64,000 nucleotides of DNA from Mesorhizobium sp. YC-39 (GTDB lineage Bacteria > Pseudomonadota > Alphaproteobacteria > Rhizobiales > Rhizobiaceae): assembly GCF_025753795.1 (NCBI RefSeq), contig NZ_JAOWPS010000013.1, positions 1 to 64,000 on the forward strand, written 5' to 3'. Within the stretch, counting starts at the first letter, position 1. The number at the start of each line of letters is the position of its first letter. Made by a program: the position numbers and the translations under genes. Shown one piece after another: positions 26,741-35,510 of this stretch. Under the pieces are notes generated by a model. It made no database searches and was not told the DNA's origin. It was given only the letters and a program-made list of their open reading frames with translations.

Positions 26741-26979
26741 TTGTCAAACACCATATAGATAAATGTTTATGTCGTTATGTGAAACATCGGCGTTGTTCCC
26801 CTTAGGGTCGCGTGCGATGCGAGCAGCAGCGCGTTTCTATGCGAAAATGCCTTATCAGGTTCGGCATCCTGTTGCATTATCGGCACATCGGCTACATGAG
26901 CATATTACCCCACCGCTGTAGGTGACCGATGGCTTGCCAGCCAAACGACAGTCGTGTTGTTCGAAGGGTGAACGGCGTT
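26741..26979. other. Gap upstream of metE
   Basis: Likely contains the metE promoter on the minus strand. No gene seen. Confidence 0.4.
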
Positions 26980-27029
26980 CCCGGCTCATAAGCTGAAGTA
27001 CACAGGTTCAAATCCTGTCCCCGCAACCA
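26980..27029 (+). other. tRNA-Met 3' half remnant, probable attachment site
   Basis: The sequence from the anticodon loop CTCATAA through the T arm GGTTCAAATCC to the acceptor end CCCCGCAACCA closely matches bacterial tRNA-Met(CAU). The bases before it do not form a D arm or the GCGGGG acceptor strand, and the anticodon stem is damaged. So only the 3' half is present, as expected of a site where an integrative element recombined with a tRNA 3' end. Confidence 0.7.
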
Positions 27030-27047
27030 ATTCTATCATAAATCAAT

Positions 27048-27077
27048 AACCGTCCCGGTCTAACCGGGGCGGTTTTT
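27048..27077 (+). terminator. Terminator behind the tRNA remnant
   Basis: ACCGTCCC-GGTCTAACC-GGGGCGGTTTTT: eight-base stem with one mismatch-tolerant pair and a T5 run, in the place where a tRNA gene would terminate. Confidence 0.75.
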
Positions 27078-27293
27078 GCGTTTCAAGGCATTGGATGTCT
27101 TGATCGGCGTCAACAGCGCCTGGTGTTGAGGCGTACGGGTTGACGCACGCGCGGAGAAGCAGTTGGGCGGCCGCTTCCGCTTCTGCAACGTCCGGCATCG
27201 CGACGGGCGCCGCGGCCTTCTGATAAGCAAGTACCAAAGCGACAGCAGTCTCGTAGAAGCCCGGCAACTCCAGGCTCGCCTGCAGCGGCAGCC

Positions 27294-28226
27294 CTAGCCG
27301 GGCATGCGGCAACCCAACAGTCTCGATTTCTGGATCTGAGTTATCGACACCGCATTGGACTGGTTGCCGCCAAGGACCGTGATGGCGTTCCCATTCTGAC
27401 CGAGGACGAAGCCCGCATGTCCATAAGGGCTGCTGGGGCTCTCTCGCCAGAACACGGCTATGCATCCGGGTTGGAGATCGACCTCCTTACCCCATGAGAG
27501 CCATGTGCGATTGATGGCGCTATGGGTGCCCTCGATGCCGACTTGCTTCAAGGCCCATCCGACGAACACTGAGCTCCAGTCGATGTCGTCATTGTCGAAC
27601 TTCTGTTGTGTGTCGGAGACCTTCCAATATTCGGCAATACGCGGATTTATGCCGGCCCCCGTAACCTCTTTTTGCCCAAGTTCCGCATAGGCGAACTTCA
27701 TCCAGCCAGGCAGATTATCCGAAGGACTGATATCCTGCTTGGGATCGTTGGCCACCATCACAGGGTTCTCGGCTTTCTTTGCCCATGTTTGAGTGTCGAA
27801 GTCGAAGGATTGTTGGATGTCGTCCTTGATAATCACCGGGAAAGTATACTGGAATTCCGTGCCCTGATATTGCTCGGTCAAGGATATGGCATAGTTTACG
27901 CTTGGCATCAGGCTGACATGAAGCGTCGCAAGGCCTTTTTTGTTCGTGACGGTTTCGGTCTTGTCAGTCCCGACCAAGGCGATCGGCGTCAGATTTGAAT
28001 CGATGATCGACACCACCACGCCGTCGACCGGCTCATGCGTGTCCGCAGCGCGAACAAAGATGATGACATTGGGGTCGATTGGGTAGAACGAGCGGAGCCA
28101 CGAATAGGCCGACGGCATCGCCTTGACGGCTTCCGCGCCAAACGCGCCCAGAGCCGCTGCAAGGACAATGACCCACCAAGGCTTATTGTCCAATGTTCCG
28201 CCGAATAAGCGCCTGGATAACGACAT
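27294..28226 (-). CDS. TIGR02594-like (NlpC/P60-related) protein with Ser in place of the catalytic Cys
   Basis: 310 residues. One membrane segment near residues 18-40, then a beta-rich region with a carboxypeptidase-regulatory-like motif (VDGVVVSIIDSN), then the C-terminal domain GWMKFAYAELGQKEVTGAG-NPRIAEYW and HAGFVLGQNGNAITVLGGNQ, the TIGR02594 signature. Where relatives have PWCSAFVNW this has DWSSVFVGW, so the nucleophile Cys is Ser. It may bind peptidoglycan without cutting. GAGGGG supports the start at 28226; a longer frame begins at 28280. First gene on the right side of the tRNA remnant. Confidence 0.75.
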   Translation of the reverse strand: MSLSRRLFGGTLDNKPWWVIVLAAALGAFGAEAVKAMPSAYSWLRSFYPIDPNVIIFVRAADTHEPVDGVVVSIIDSNLTPIALVGTDKTETVTNKKGLATLHVSLMPSVNYAISLTEQYQGTEFQYTFPVIIKDDIQQSFDFDTQTWAKKAENPVMVANDPKQDISPSDNLPGWMKFAYAELGQKEVTGAGINPRIAEYWKVSDTQQKFDNDDIDWSSVFVGWALKQVGIEGTHSAINRTWLSWGKEVDLQPGCIAVFWRESPSSPYGHAGFVLGQNGNAITVLGGNQSNAVSITQIQKSRLLGCRMPG

Positions 28227-28451
28227 TCTGGCCCCTCGTATTGGGAGAATACTAGCCCTTACTTGCGAAGACAATTGCAACCGGCTTCGAACGATGCGCA
28301 GTCGCCACGGCGAGCTGCGGGCATCAATCCAATCGCTTTACCTCGGGGTTCAATGGGCCTTTGCTGCGCCTCGCTGCCCGCCTCTTGCCACGGCATGCTA
28401 TTGTTGGTTTCTGATATTAATTGGATTGCTGTCAGGAAGAGGATTTTTTGA

Positions 28452-28733
28452 ATGAGCTGTTTCATCGGATACGATTTGAACCGCGAGGGCGCGAACTATT
28501 CCAAGAAGGACGCTGCCCTTCGCCAACACATCAAGGAAAAATATCCGACCTATTGGGCGCATCTGGATTCCACGTTCATCGTGGTGACCAACCTCACGGC
28601 TGAGCAGGTCCGCGATGACCTGCTAGCCTTCGTGGACGACAATGACGAGCTGCTTGTGGCAAAGCTCACCGGGGAAGGGGCTTGGCACGGTTTCGATGAA
28701 AGCGGGCATAAGTGGTTGAAAGCCAATCTCTAG
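28452..28733 (+). CDS. SinR-family / Cas2-like small protein
   Basis: 93 residues, SCFIGYDLNREGANYSKKDA, then HLDSTFIVVTNLTAEQVRDDL and DNDELLVAKLTGEGAW. This is the small ferredoxin-fold family annotated as SinR family or Cas2/VapD-like; a role as a nuclease or toxin is suspected in the family but unproven. No CRISPR array or cas gene is nearby. Start ATG with GAGG about 9 bases upstream. Confidence 0.7.
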   Translation: MSCFIGYDLNREGANYSKKDAALRQHIKEKYPTYWAHLDSTFIVVTNLTAEQVRDDLLAFVDDNDELLVAKLTGEGAWHGFDESGHKWLKANL

Positions 28734-28787
28734 GACGCGAAGTGCAAAGCCGGGTCGTCGGATCCGATATTAGGTGGAGGGCAAGTT

Positions 28788-29378
28788 TTGCCGGCCGTGC
28801 CGTGGACCACAGTGAAACGCCTGGCGAGTTCACGTTTCTCGAGGCTGCTCGCCATCGTGCCGGTGGTCGGTTGGCTTCTGGTCTTGAACGATCACTTCGC
28901 GAAGATCCTGCAGAATTTCACCGGTGTTGAGGCCCTTGGCTCGCCTGGATGGCAGATTTACGCCTTCCATGTCGGGCTATCCTTATTTGGGCTTGGCGTC
29001 CTGATCTTTCAGCTCACATGTCCGCGGGAAATCACGCTCTATGAGTCGATCAACGATTTCGTCGAGCGAGAGACCGCGCTGATGACACGCAGCCGCTACG
29101 CGGCATTTCTGCAACAGGCCGGGGCTGTGAGACTTGACGAGGAGCGCAAATCGCCAGCTGGGGACCAGAGCTCGCGCGAGCTTTGGCTTAGCCGCAACAG
29201 TGGCAACGTCATCACCGTGCTCGATGGTTTTTATCGACGCAAGGACCGTGAGACGCTGCAGCTTTTGGCTTGGTTGTGCCTGATCTCGCTGGTCACGGGC
29301 GCCGCGATTGCGACCGTGCCGAGCCTGACCACCATCTTGTGGTCATTTGGGCGACTTTTTGAACTGGTGGTCGGCTAG
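28788..29378 (+). CDS. Membrane protein of unknown function
   Basis: 196 residues. Start is TTG with GGAGG eight bases upstream. Three hydrophobic segments: residues 19-35, 55-77 and about 160-180. The middle, soluble part is charged (DFVERETALMTRSRYAAF). No family recognised. Its last 36 bases overlap the end of the convergent gene. Confidence 0.65.
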   Translation: MPAVPWTTVKRLASSRFSRLLAIVPVVGWLLVLNDHFAKILQNFTGVEALGSPGWQIYAFHVGLSLFGLGVLIFQLTCPREITLYESINDFVERETALMTRSRYAAFLQQAGAVRLDEERKSPAGDQSSRELWLSRNSGNVITVLDGFYRRKDRETLQLLAWLCLISLVTGAAIATVPSLTTILWSFGRLFELVVG

Positions 29379-29885
29379 GCTCTCGAACAGCGGCTGCCCT
29401 GCCGCCGTGTCGTAGACCAGCTGGAAAATCGCCAGCAAGCCGTCGCCGGTCACCTCCCGATAGGTCAGGTCATAGACGAGTTCGGCTTCCTTTTCCTCCG
29501 TCAGGAAAAACTCGCGGTCGAGTTCGGATGCCATCAGCGAGCGTCCAAGCGAGACAGCGAAGGCGGCGTTGGCGATAAACGGGATGACGTCCTGGATGGA
29601 GGTGTCGGCCGGATACTGGATCGGCCGGCACTTGGTGATCCATTTGGTCAGGTAAGCGACCCGTTTCACTGCGTTCGACTTTTGCTTCTGCGGTTCTTCA
29701 AGATGATAGAGCTTGTAACGCTCAATGTCGTCATAGGCGGATTTGACGGCAATGTAGAGCGCCGGCGCGTTCACAAAGACCGCCGTGCCAAAAGCCTCGT
29801 TCAGGCCAGTGACGAACTGATCCGCATTCGCATAGTACTCGGCGAAGCGTTCTTCCAGGATTTCAAGCGAAATCAACCTTGGCAT
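29343..29885 (-). CDS. Hypothetical protein
   Basis: 180 residues, helical, with FGTAVFVNAPALYIAVKSAYDDIERYK in the N-terminal part (given here only as an anchor) and a C-terminal EEKEAELVYDLTYREVTGDG. I recognise no domain. The ATG lies directly in the T tract of a terminator-like hairpin (29885-29912) and no ribosome site is visible; an ATG at 29912 sits inside the hairpin stem. Its expression may depend on that structure. Confidence 0.55.
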   Translation of the reverse strand: MPRLISLEILEERFAEYYANADQFVTGLNEAFGTAVFVNAPALYIAVKSAYDDIERYKLYHLEEPQKQKSNAVKRVAYLTKWITKCRPIQYPADTSIQDVIPFIANAAFAVSLGRSLMASELDREFFLTEEKEAELVYDLTYREVTGDGLLAIFQLVYDTAAGQPLFESLADHQFKKSPK

Positions 29886-29912
29886 AAAAAATGGGGCCGC
29901 GATCGGCCCCAT
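29885..29912 (-). terminator. Perfect hairpin with T6 at the start of the 29.9-kb gene
   Basis: On the minus strand ATGGGGCCG-ATCG-CGGCCCCAT is followed by six T. It would terminate transcription from the two upstream genes exactly at the start of the next one. Confidence 0.7.
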
Positions 29913-29930
29913 CCTCCCTATTGGTTCACG

Positions 29931-30155
29931 CTAGCGCTTGGGCTTCATGTGTGTGAGCCGTTCGGCAATGGCGCCAACGCGCTTGATGGCATGCGGAAGA
30001 CCGCGGTCAAAGGCATCTGCGGCCGATACCGGGTCGTAGTCACCCGCGCCATTCTCGCGACGGGCCTCCGAGAAGGCCCGGATTGCGCTACCGTCCGCCG
30101 ACAGCTCCTTGAAGAGCCGGCGGCCTTCTTCGTAGCTTTGACTGCGCGGTTTCAT
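29931..30155 (-). CDS. Small hypothetical protein
   Basis: 74 residues, MKPRSQSYEEGRRLFKELSA..., charged and helical, with GGAGCG eight bases upstream. It follows the HTH gene on the same strand and may be its partner. No family recognised. Confidence 0.5.
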   Translation of the reverse strand: MKPRSQSYEEGRRLFKELSADGSAIRAFSEARRENGAGDYDPVSAADAFDRGLPHAIKRVGAIAERLTHMKPKR

Positions 30156-30196
30156 AGCAAAACGCTCCTTGTATTGACCCAATCATCCAAACACAC

Positions 30197-30415
30197 CTAC
30201 GCTACCGGAGCACGCTTGGAGTTAAGGAATTGCTCAAGTCTTGTGCACCAATCATCACTGTAATGCCGGAAAACCCTGCCGCCATGGGCGGCGAAGTCCG
30301 GCTCCGGGATCAACCCGGCCTTGGCCCAGCGCCGCAGGGACTTCTCCGACACCCGGTAACGGTCCTTGACATCTTGGATGGTCCGATAGGACCGACCATC
30401 GAATTCGAGAGGCAT
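30197..30415 (-). CDS. AlpA/MerR-like helix-turn-helix protein
   Basis: 72 residues: YRTIQDVKDRYRVSEKSLRRWAKAGLIPEPDF is the winged-helix excisionase/MerR-type DNA-binding domain. Such proteins act as excisionases or small regulators on mobile elements. It heads a small minus-strand group at 29.3-30.4 kb. No integrase is visible nearby. Confidence 0.68.
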   Translation of the reverse strand: MPLEFDGRSYRTIQDVKDRYRVSEKSLRRWAKAGLIPEPDFAAHGGRVFRHYSDDWCTRLEQFLNSKRAPVA

Positions 30416-30963
30416 GCGATTGATCCTGCGGGCGACTCATGGGCCACGCCTTTGTCTTCACAGGCCCTAGCACCCTCCGGGCCCCACTGGCAATACTGGA
30501 CGCACAAGACCCACAGGTCATGCTGGGCGCAACAGCCTCACTGGACCTACAAGACAATCTAGGCAGCTTCAGGGACCATTCAAGGCTCGTGGACGAAGCG
30601 AACCACGCGTTGCGCTTTTAGAGCAACGCGCTCCTTCGCCAAGGCTGCGAGTACTGAGAGCGTCCAAGGCAATCCGAGCGGGCACGAGAGGGCGCTTCGA
30701 GCCAGTCTGGCCAAAGTTAAAGAGGAGGCGCGTTACGAACGAGCAAGCGCCGCTGACGCAAGCATAGGGGCATCCGACTTGGTTCCAATCTCGGGCGGTA
30801 CGCGATGCAATCAGAGGCCTTCTTGGTCGTTCTGGGTCGAGACTGCCACAGGGGGCCAGCCTCCTTATGCCGACGAACTCTGGTCAAGCCGGCGTCGGCG
30901 CCAGCAGGTTTCCAACCGGGATTGGCTGCTGTATGTGGTGGCCAGGGGGTGGGCTGGGATGGC
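30416..30963. other. Gap with a collagen-like remnant
   Basis: One plus-strand frame around 30470-30560 reads HPPGPTGNTGRTRPTGHAG and then GPT again, a decayed Gly-X-Y repeat without a start or a reading frame of useful length. The rest may hold the promoter of the NACHT gene. Confidence 0.35.
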
Positions 30964-33837
30964 ATGACCGACAGTTTCTGGGATAGCATCAGGTCCTTGG
31001 CCGGGGCGCGTGAAGCCGACGTGGAAACCTGGCTGATCCTGCCGCTACTGGAGGCCCTGGGGCACGACCGCTCCTGCATCAGCGCCAAGCTACCAGTCCT
31101 GTTCCAGGAAGGCGGCAAGAAGCGCCGCGGTCGCAATCCTGAGGCCGATCTCGTTGTCTATGCCGAGCAGCCATTTGGTCGTGCTACCTCGCTTATCGTC
31201 GTCGAAGCGAAGCGGCCGAGTGAAAAGCTCGATCCCGGTCGCGAACAAGGCGAATCTTACGCTCAAAACCTTCGTGCACCCTTGTTGCTCCTCACCAACG
31301 GTGTGCGCTTTGAGGTGTGGCAGCTTCAGGTCTCCTCCGAGAGTGAACTCGTGCTCGCCTGTGACGTTGCCGATCTTGCCGCCAGGCGAGGGGAGGTCGA
31401 GGGCCTTCTTGGAAGAGAGGCCGTAAAGGCGCATTGCGCCGCTCTGCAATTTAAGCGGTTCAACCTCCTCGCACGCGATCTCAGTGCCTATGAAGTGGCC
31501 GAGCACACCCGTCTTGGAGCCGTAGCCGGTGCTGCGATCCCAAGGACGCTGCGCGGCGCGGCGAGCCAGCCGCTGACCTCGACACGGCTTCTCGATCATT
31601 CTCCAAAGGGCGCGGTGGTCAACGGTATGTCAGGCTATGGCAAGACCACGCTTGCCGCGTCCTTGCTTCTTGAAGGGTTCGAAAGACGATGGGAGGGCAA
31701 ACTGGAGGCGCTTCCTATCGACGTCTTCCTGCCCGACTTTGCCGCTAGCGGGCAAACCGTCGAAATGTTTCTGACCAGGCGCGTGGCCGCTCACAAACCC
31801 GGCTTTACAGAGGCGATGCTCGCGACGATCGCTCGTGAACACGGCCTGCTCATCGCCGCCGACGGGTTCGAGCGCGTCGCGGAGAACCAACGCAGCCATG
31901 TCGAGGCTGCCCTTCGAACGCTGCTCAAAGATTTTCCAAAAACGCTCGTTTACTTGATGTCGCGCGAGCTGGCTTCCCCGACCGGGCTTGACTTGCCTGT
32001 GCTTCGCCTGACGGGATACTCCCGCGAAGAGCTTGCCGACCTGGCGAAGCGAGCCGCCGCGACCCGCCCAAACCTCTCCAGGGTCTTCGAAGCAGCGCCG
32101 GATTACATGTTCCGAGTCGCCGAGGTGCCCTTGTTCGCCGAACTGGTGCTCGATCACTACGCCCTTACCGGTCATTACATCACTGACGTCGCCTCGCTTT
32201 ATGAACATTGGCTGGCCCGCATGCTGAACGCGTCAGGACCGGTCGACCGGGCGCTCGACCGCTCACTGTTGCAGTCCATCGCGGCCGAGACAGTCGCTGG
32301 GCCAATAGGCATCGATCGCGCCTTGGAGCTCGGTGGAGCAAAAGTCGATACACGCTCTACACTCAACCGGCTCGCCACCGCGGACGCGATCAGCCTTCGC
32401 GGCGCAACTGTCGAGCTCGGGCATGAGGGCCTGGCCGACTACCTGCGAGCGCTGCGCTTCTGGCGCGGACCTGCCGACTCGAGTGGTGCCAGCTTGGCAA
32501 AGCTGACATTTGACCCCTCTTCGCAATTTGCGACGCTGCTCGTCGCCACGGCGCCAAGTGCCGACGATCGCGGCGAGGCTTGGCAGGCGATCGCCGCAAC
32601 CAACCTCCAGCTCGCCATTCGCACTCTGCACTTGCTGGTCGGTGAGGTCTCGATCGGCGACAGCACGCCACGCAAACCCGCGCTTCGCCTTCTGGAGGAT
32701 ATCCGCCTGTCGGTGGATACGCTTGCCAGCTCGCATCTTGGCCCAGTCAGGGATCTTGTTCTCGAAGAGATAGCCGGCGTTTCAATCCGGAATCTCGGGA
32801 TTCGCGGGAGCGTCGGAAAGGACGATGTCGGCTTCTCATTTTTTGATGTCGCTGAAGGACCGAAAGTCGAGCTCACCTCTGAATGGTATGCAGCCGCCAA
32901 GGCCTATGGCAACAGATTGCGGGAGTCAGGCTATGGTCGTGAAGCCGGTCGGGTCCTAGGTCTGAAACGGGTTCAGCAGGCCCTTCAAGAGCTCATGACG
33001 CGCAGGCGCTTGCGTGGCGGCGTCGTCTGGAGCGAGGAGCGCGTCTTTGGGCGTCTGAGGCATCTGAACCGGGAATATGGTTCGCCAGCTCGCCCCGGCC
33101 CGCTTGCCGACGCGCGCCGCCTGCTTCAGCCGCATGCAAATACAATAGTAAGCCGCGGCGTCCTTTCAGGGCAACCGACCTTCCCAATGAACGAATTGCT
33201 TGATGATATCGATTGGTTGACCGGGCGAGGTGTTGCGCAGGTGACGCCATGGTGGGACGACCATTCGGATTTCGACGTCCGGACCCCGGACGGCCAAGCT
33301 CGACTGGCAGCTGCCCTTGACGCCTACTACCGCAGACTGCAGCTCGCTTATGCGGAAGTCGTGGACACCAGCTTCCCAGCGCTCGCGCCTTATCTGCAAA
33401 CATTGCGGATGATGCCGCTGCGGCTGCAGATTCAGGCCATACATCGTTCCACCTTAACGGGAGGCGTTGCGACCTCTTATTTGCGTTGGCCGGTCAGGAC
33501 CTATGATGAAGCGGGCGCCGACGTAACTTTCCCGCACGAGCTGATGTCCTTGAACAGCATGGACGAGATCGACGCCTATTACGACAAGACGGTCGCTTTG
33601 TTGGCGCAGTTTGGACGGGCGCACCCCGACCCGTTGGTAACATGGGGTATGTCCGGCCTGCCAGACTTTCTCGGCCATGAAACTGCCCACGACAGGTTCA
33701 GCGACGAGAGCGCGGTCGTGCGCGGGGCGATGTCCTGGCTCCACAGCGACCTCAAGGCGTTGTTTTCCGAAATGCCCCCCGACGCGCCAAAAGCCGGGCC
33801 AACTTACGGCCGCGCTGGTGACCTATATGCACAATGA
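30964..33837 (+). CDS. HsdR_N nuclease domain fused to a NACHT/STAND NTPase
   Basis: 957 residues. Residues 1-155 match the type I restriction HsdR N-terminal (PD-(D/E)xK) domain: Asp62 in NPEADLVVY and E81-x-K83 in VVEAKRP, then GREQGESYAQNLRAPLLLLTNG. Residues 215-480 form a NACHT-type ATPase: P-loop GMSGYGKTT at 221-229 and Walker B LLIAADGF near 300. The remaining 470 residues are helical, as expected of a sensor. Fusions of a nuclease to a STAND ATPase act as anti-phage systems (Avs, bNACHT); I infer that role here. Alone on the plus strand, followed by vapBC. An earlier in-frame start exists at 30805. Confidence 0.75.
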   Translation: MTDSFWDSIRSLAGAREADVETWLILPLLEALGHDRSCISAKLPVLFQEGGKKRRGRNPEADLVVYAEQPFGRATSLIVVEAKRPSEKLDPGREQGESYAQNLRAPLLLLTNGVRFEVWQLQVSSESELVLACDVADLAARRGEVEGLLGREAVKAHCAALQFKRFNLLARDLSAYEVAEHTRLGAVAGAAIPRTLRGAASQPLTSTRLLDHSPKGAVVNGMSGYGKTTLAASLLLEGFERRWEGKLEALPIDVFLPDFAASGQTVEMFLTRRVAAHKPGFTEAMLATIAREHGLLIAADGFERVAENQRSHVEAALRTLLKDFPKTLVYLMSRELASPTGLDLPVLRLTGYSREELADLAKRAAATRPNLSRVFEAAPDYMFRVAEVPLFAELVLDHYALTGHYITDVASLYEHWLARMLNASGPVDRALDRSLLQSIAAETVAGPIGIDRALELGGAKVDTRSTLNRLATADAISLRGATVELGHEGLADYLRALRFWRGPADSSGASLAKLTFDPSSQFATLLVATAPSADDRGEAWQAIAATNLQLAIRTLHLLVGEVSIGDSTPRKPALRLLEDIRLSVDTLASSHLGPVRDLVLEEIAGVSIRNLGIRGSVGKDDVGFSFFDVAEGPKVELTSEWYAAAKAYGNRLRESGYGREAGRVLGLKRVQQALQELMTRRRLRGGVVWSEERVFGRLRHLNREYGSPARPGPLADARRLLQPHANTIVSRGVLSGQPTFPMNELLDDIDWLTGRGVAQVTPWWDDHSDFDVRTPDGQARLAAALDAYYRRLQLAYAEVVDTSFPALAPYLQTLRMMPLRLQIQAIHRSTLTGGVATSYLRWPVRTYDEAGADVTFPHELMSLNSMDEIDAYYDKTVALLAQFGRAHPDPLVTWGMSGLPDFLGHETAHDRFSDESAVVRGAMSWLHSDLKALFSEMPPDAPKAGPTYGRAGDLYAQ

Positions 33838-33962
33838 CGATCCGGCGTTGGCTACCGACGCGCTGTTCGAACACGTCAAGGGCCTGTCGGCCGGACTTGC
33901 TGGCGATCTTTCGATGACGCTGACGAGCCTCCTAGCCTTGCCCTCCAAGGAAAAGACGGCTA

Positions 33963-33976
33963 TATATCCGGATATA
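33963..33976. promoter_or_regulatory. Perfect palindrome before vapB, probable operator
   Basis: TATATCCGGATATA is a perfect 14-base palindrome, AT-rich at the ends, 16 bases before the vapB start. VapBC complexes repress themselves through such palindromes. Confidence 0.6.
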
Positions 33977-33991
33977 GAGCGGAGACACGCG

Positions 33992-34294
33992 ATGAGCAAC
34001 AGTGCGCAGAAGAGAGCCATCGAGAATTATCGGTCTCGCCTGACTGAGCGCGGCATCGCGCGGTTCGAGATCCAGGCGTTCGACGCCGACCGCGATCTAC
34101 TGCGAACCCTTGCCCGGAAATTGACGGAGGGCGGGCCGGAAGCCGGACAGCTTCGTCGGGCCGTACAGCAGGCAGTGGCGGGTGAGTCTCCGAAAGCGGG
34201 CGGCATTCTCGCTGCGTTGCGTCGCTCGCCTCTGGTTGGCGCGGACCTCGACCTCAGCCGGCCCCGCGAAGAGGGGCGCAAGGTCGACCTGTGA
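33992..34294 (+). CDS. VapB-like antitoxin
   Basis: 100 residues: MSNSAQKRAIENYRSRLTER, helical, basic start then acidic end. It overlaps the PIN toxin by four bases and has GGAG upstream at 33981. By position and overlap it is the antitoxin. The same frame stays open back to 33677, across the end of the NACHT gene, but no start there is better. Confidence 0.7.
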   Translation: MSNSAQKRAIENYRSRLTERGIARFEIQAFDADRDLLRTLARKLTEGGPEAGQLRRAVQQAVAGESPKAGGILAALRRSPLVGADLDLSRPREEGRKVDL

Positions 34295-34731
34295 CGCGTT
34301 ACCTGCTCGATACCAACATCATCAGCAATGTCGTCAAATCGCAGCCATCAGAATCACTCGTGGCATGGATGTCGTCACAGCGCGATGAGGACCTGTTTAT
34401 CGCCTCGCTGACCGTTGCGGAAATCCGACGCGGGATTTTGGAGAAACCACGCGGCAGAAAGCGCGATGCACTCGACAAGTGGTTCACTGGGTCTGAAGGG
34501 CCGCAGGCTCTGTTCGCGGATCGCATCCTCGCATTCGACGAGAAAGCAGGTCTGATCTGGGCGCGGCTAATGGCAGATGGCAAGGCCAAAGGCCGCCCAC
34601 GAAGCGCTCTCGACACGATCATCGCCGCTGTTGCCGAGAGAAATGGGTGCCTTGTCGTCACGGACAACGAGAAAGATTTCGAGGGAGTCGATATCGTTAA
34701 CCCCCTGCGGGAAGTCGAGAGATGGGCGTAG
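34291..34731 (+). CDS. vapC: VapC-type PIN-domain ribonuclease toxin
   Basis: 146 residues. The first acidic residue is in YLLDTNIIS (Asp8), further ones in the ALDTIIAAVAE and VVTDNEKDF stretches, the PIN quartet. The family cuts tRNA or rRNA. Start GTG overlapping the vapB stop. Confidence 0.85.
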   Translation: MTRYLLDTNIISNVVKSQPSESLVAWMSSQRDEDLFIASLTVAEIRRGILEKPRGRKRDALDKWFTGSEGPQALFADRILAFDEKAGLIWARLMADGKAKGRPRSALDTIIAAVAERNGCLVVTDNEKDFEGVDIVNPLREVERWA

Positions 34732-35099
34732 TCACTTCCGTTTGTTCATGTTATGTTCCTATCGAGGTCGACTCACAGCAACAGATCAAAAAGCCTATGG
34801 TCTCACGCCTCGGCAGGCCCAGCCTAGCTTCAAATTCATTCAGGAGCAGGCACCTAGCGGCTCTGTCGAGGTAATAAATGACTGATTACGATAAATTGAG
34901 TCGAGAGATTTGATCCGCGTGCTGCTCGACCGGGACGGAGTGGACGTCGGCGGAATCCGTCTGACCTACCCCGGACAAACGCCGCCTTGGCAAATCATCC
35001 GCCAGTTGAAGCCACGCTCGCAGCGTATCGAGAAAAAGCTGTGTGTTGGCTCCGAGGCATTGCAGTCCGAGAACGTCCTCCATGCGCCGTGGAGGGGAT
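34732..35099. other. Gap with one protein-like fragment
   Basis: A plus frame 34910-35110 (IRVLLDRDGVDVGGIRLTYP) reads like a piece of a larger gene, starting without a ribosome site and truncated at both ends. Identity unknown. Confidence 0.3.
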
Positions 35100-35510
35100 C
35101 GTCGGTTTGAGGAAACCTCGCCCGAGGAACTGGAGGAGTGCTGTTAGCGCGCCAAGGATGATCTCGGACTTGATCATTGCGAGGCTCGGTCCTGGCACGG
35201 ATGGCATCGCCACATGAGCCTGTGCATGGCCGCCCTGGCGTTCCTCTCCAAGCTATCGGCTGATCTTCGCCGCAGCGCATGGAGCAAACCGAATGAAAGT
35301 CTGAAGGAGCCAATCGCCGCCCGATCCGGATGGCTGGGCTCGTCCCGAGCGTGCCCGAGATCCGCTATCTCCTCGCCCGGATCCTCATCTTCCCACCGAC
35401 ACAAAAGCCCTTCATCATCGCATGGTCGCTATGGCGACGACGACATCAGGCCGCAGCCACCATCTGTCATTACAAACGGCGTGGACATGCGCAACCTGTA
35501 GTACTAGCCC
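35100..35510 (+). pseudogene. IS701-family transposase C-terminal remnant
   Basis: DHCEARSWHGWHRHMSLCMAALAFL corresponds to the conserved end of IS701-type transposases (their GRSW-GFHHH...LC-AA); after a frame change VPEIRYLLARI and IIAWSLWRRRHQA follow. No start, several stops. Confidence 0.55.

Noticed and set aside
28452..28733. Cas2 of a CRISPR system
   Set aside because: No repeats or cas genes in the window; the sequence fits the stand-alone SinR/Cas2-like family.
33677..33991. Alternative C-terminus of the NACHT protein in the vapB frame
   Set aside because: The stretch from 33828 reads protein-like, but no decisive frameshift point is visible; it is more simply open sequence upstream of vapB.
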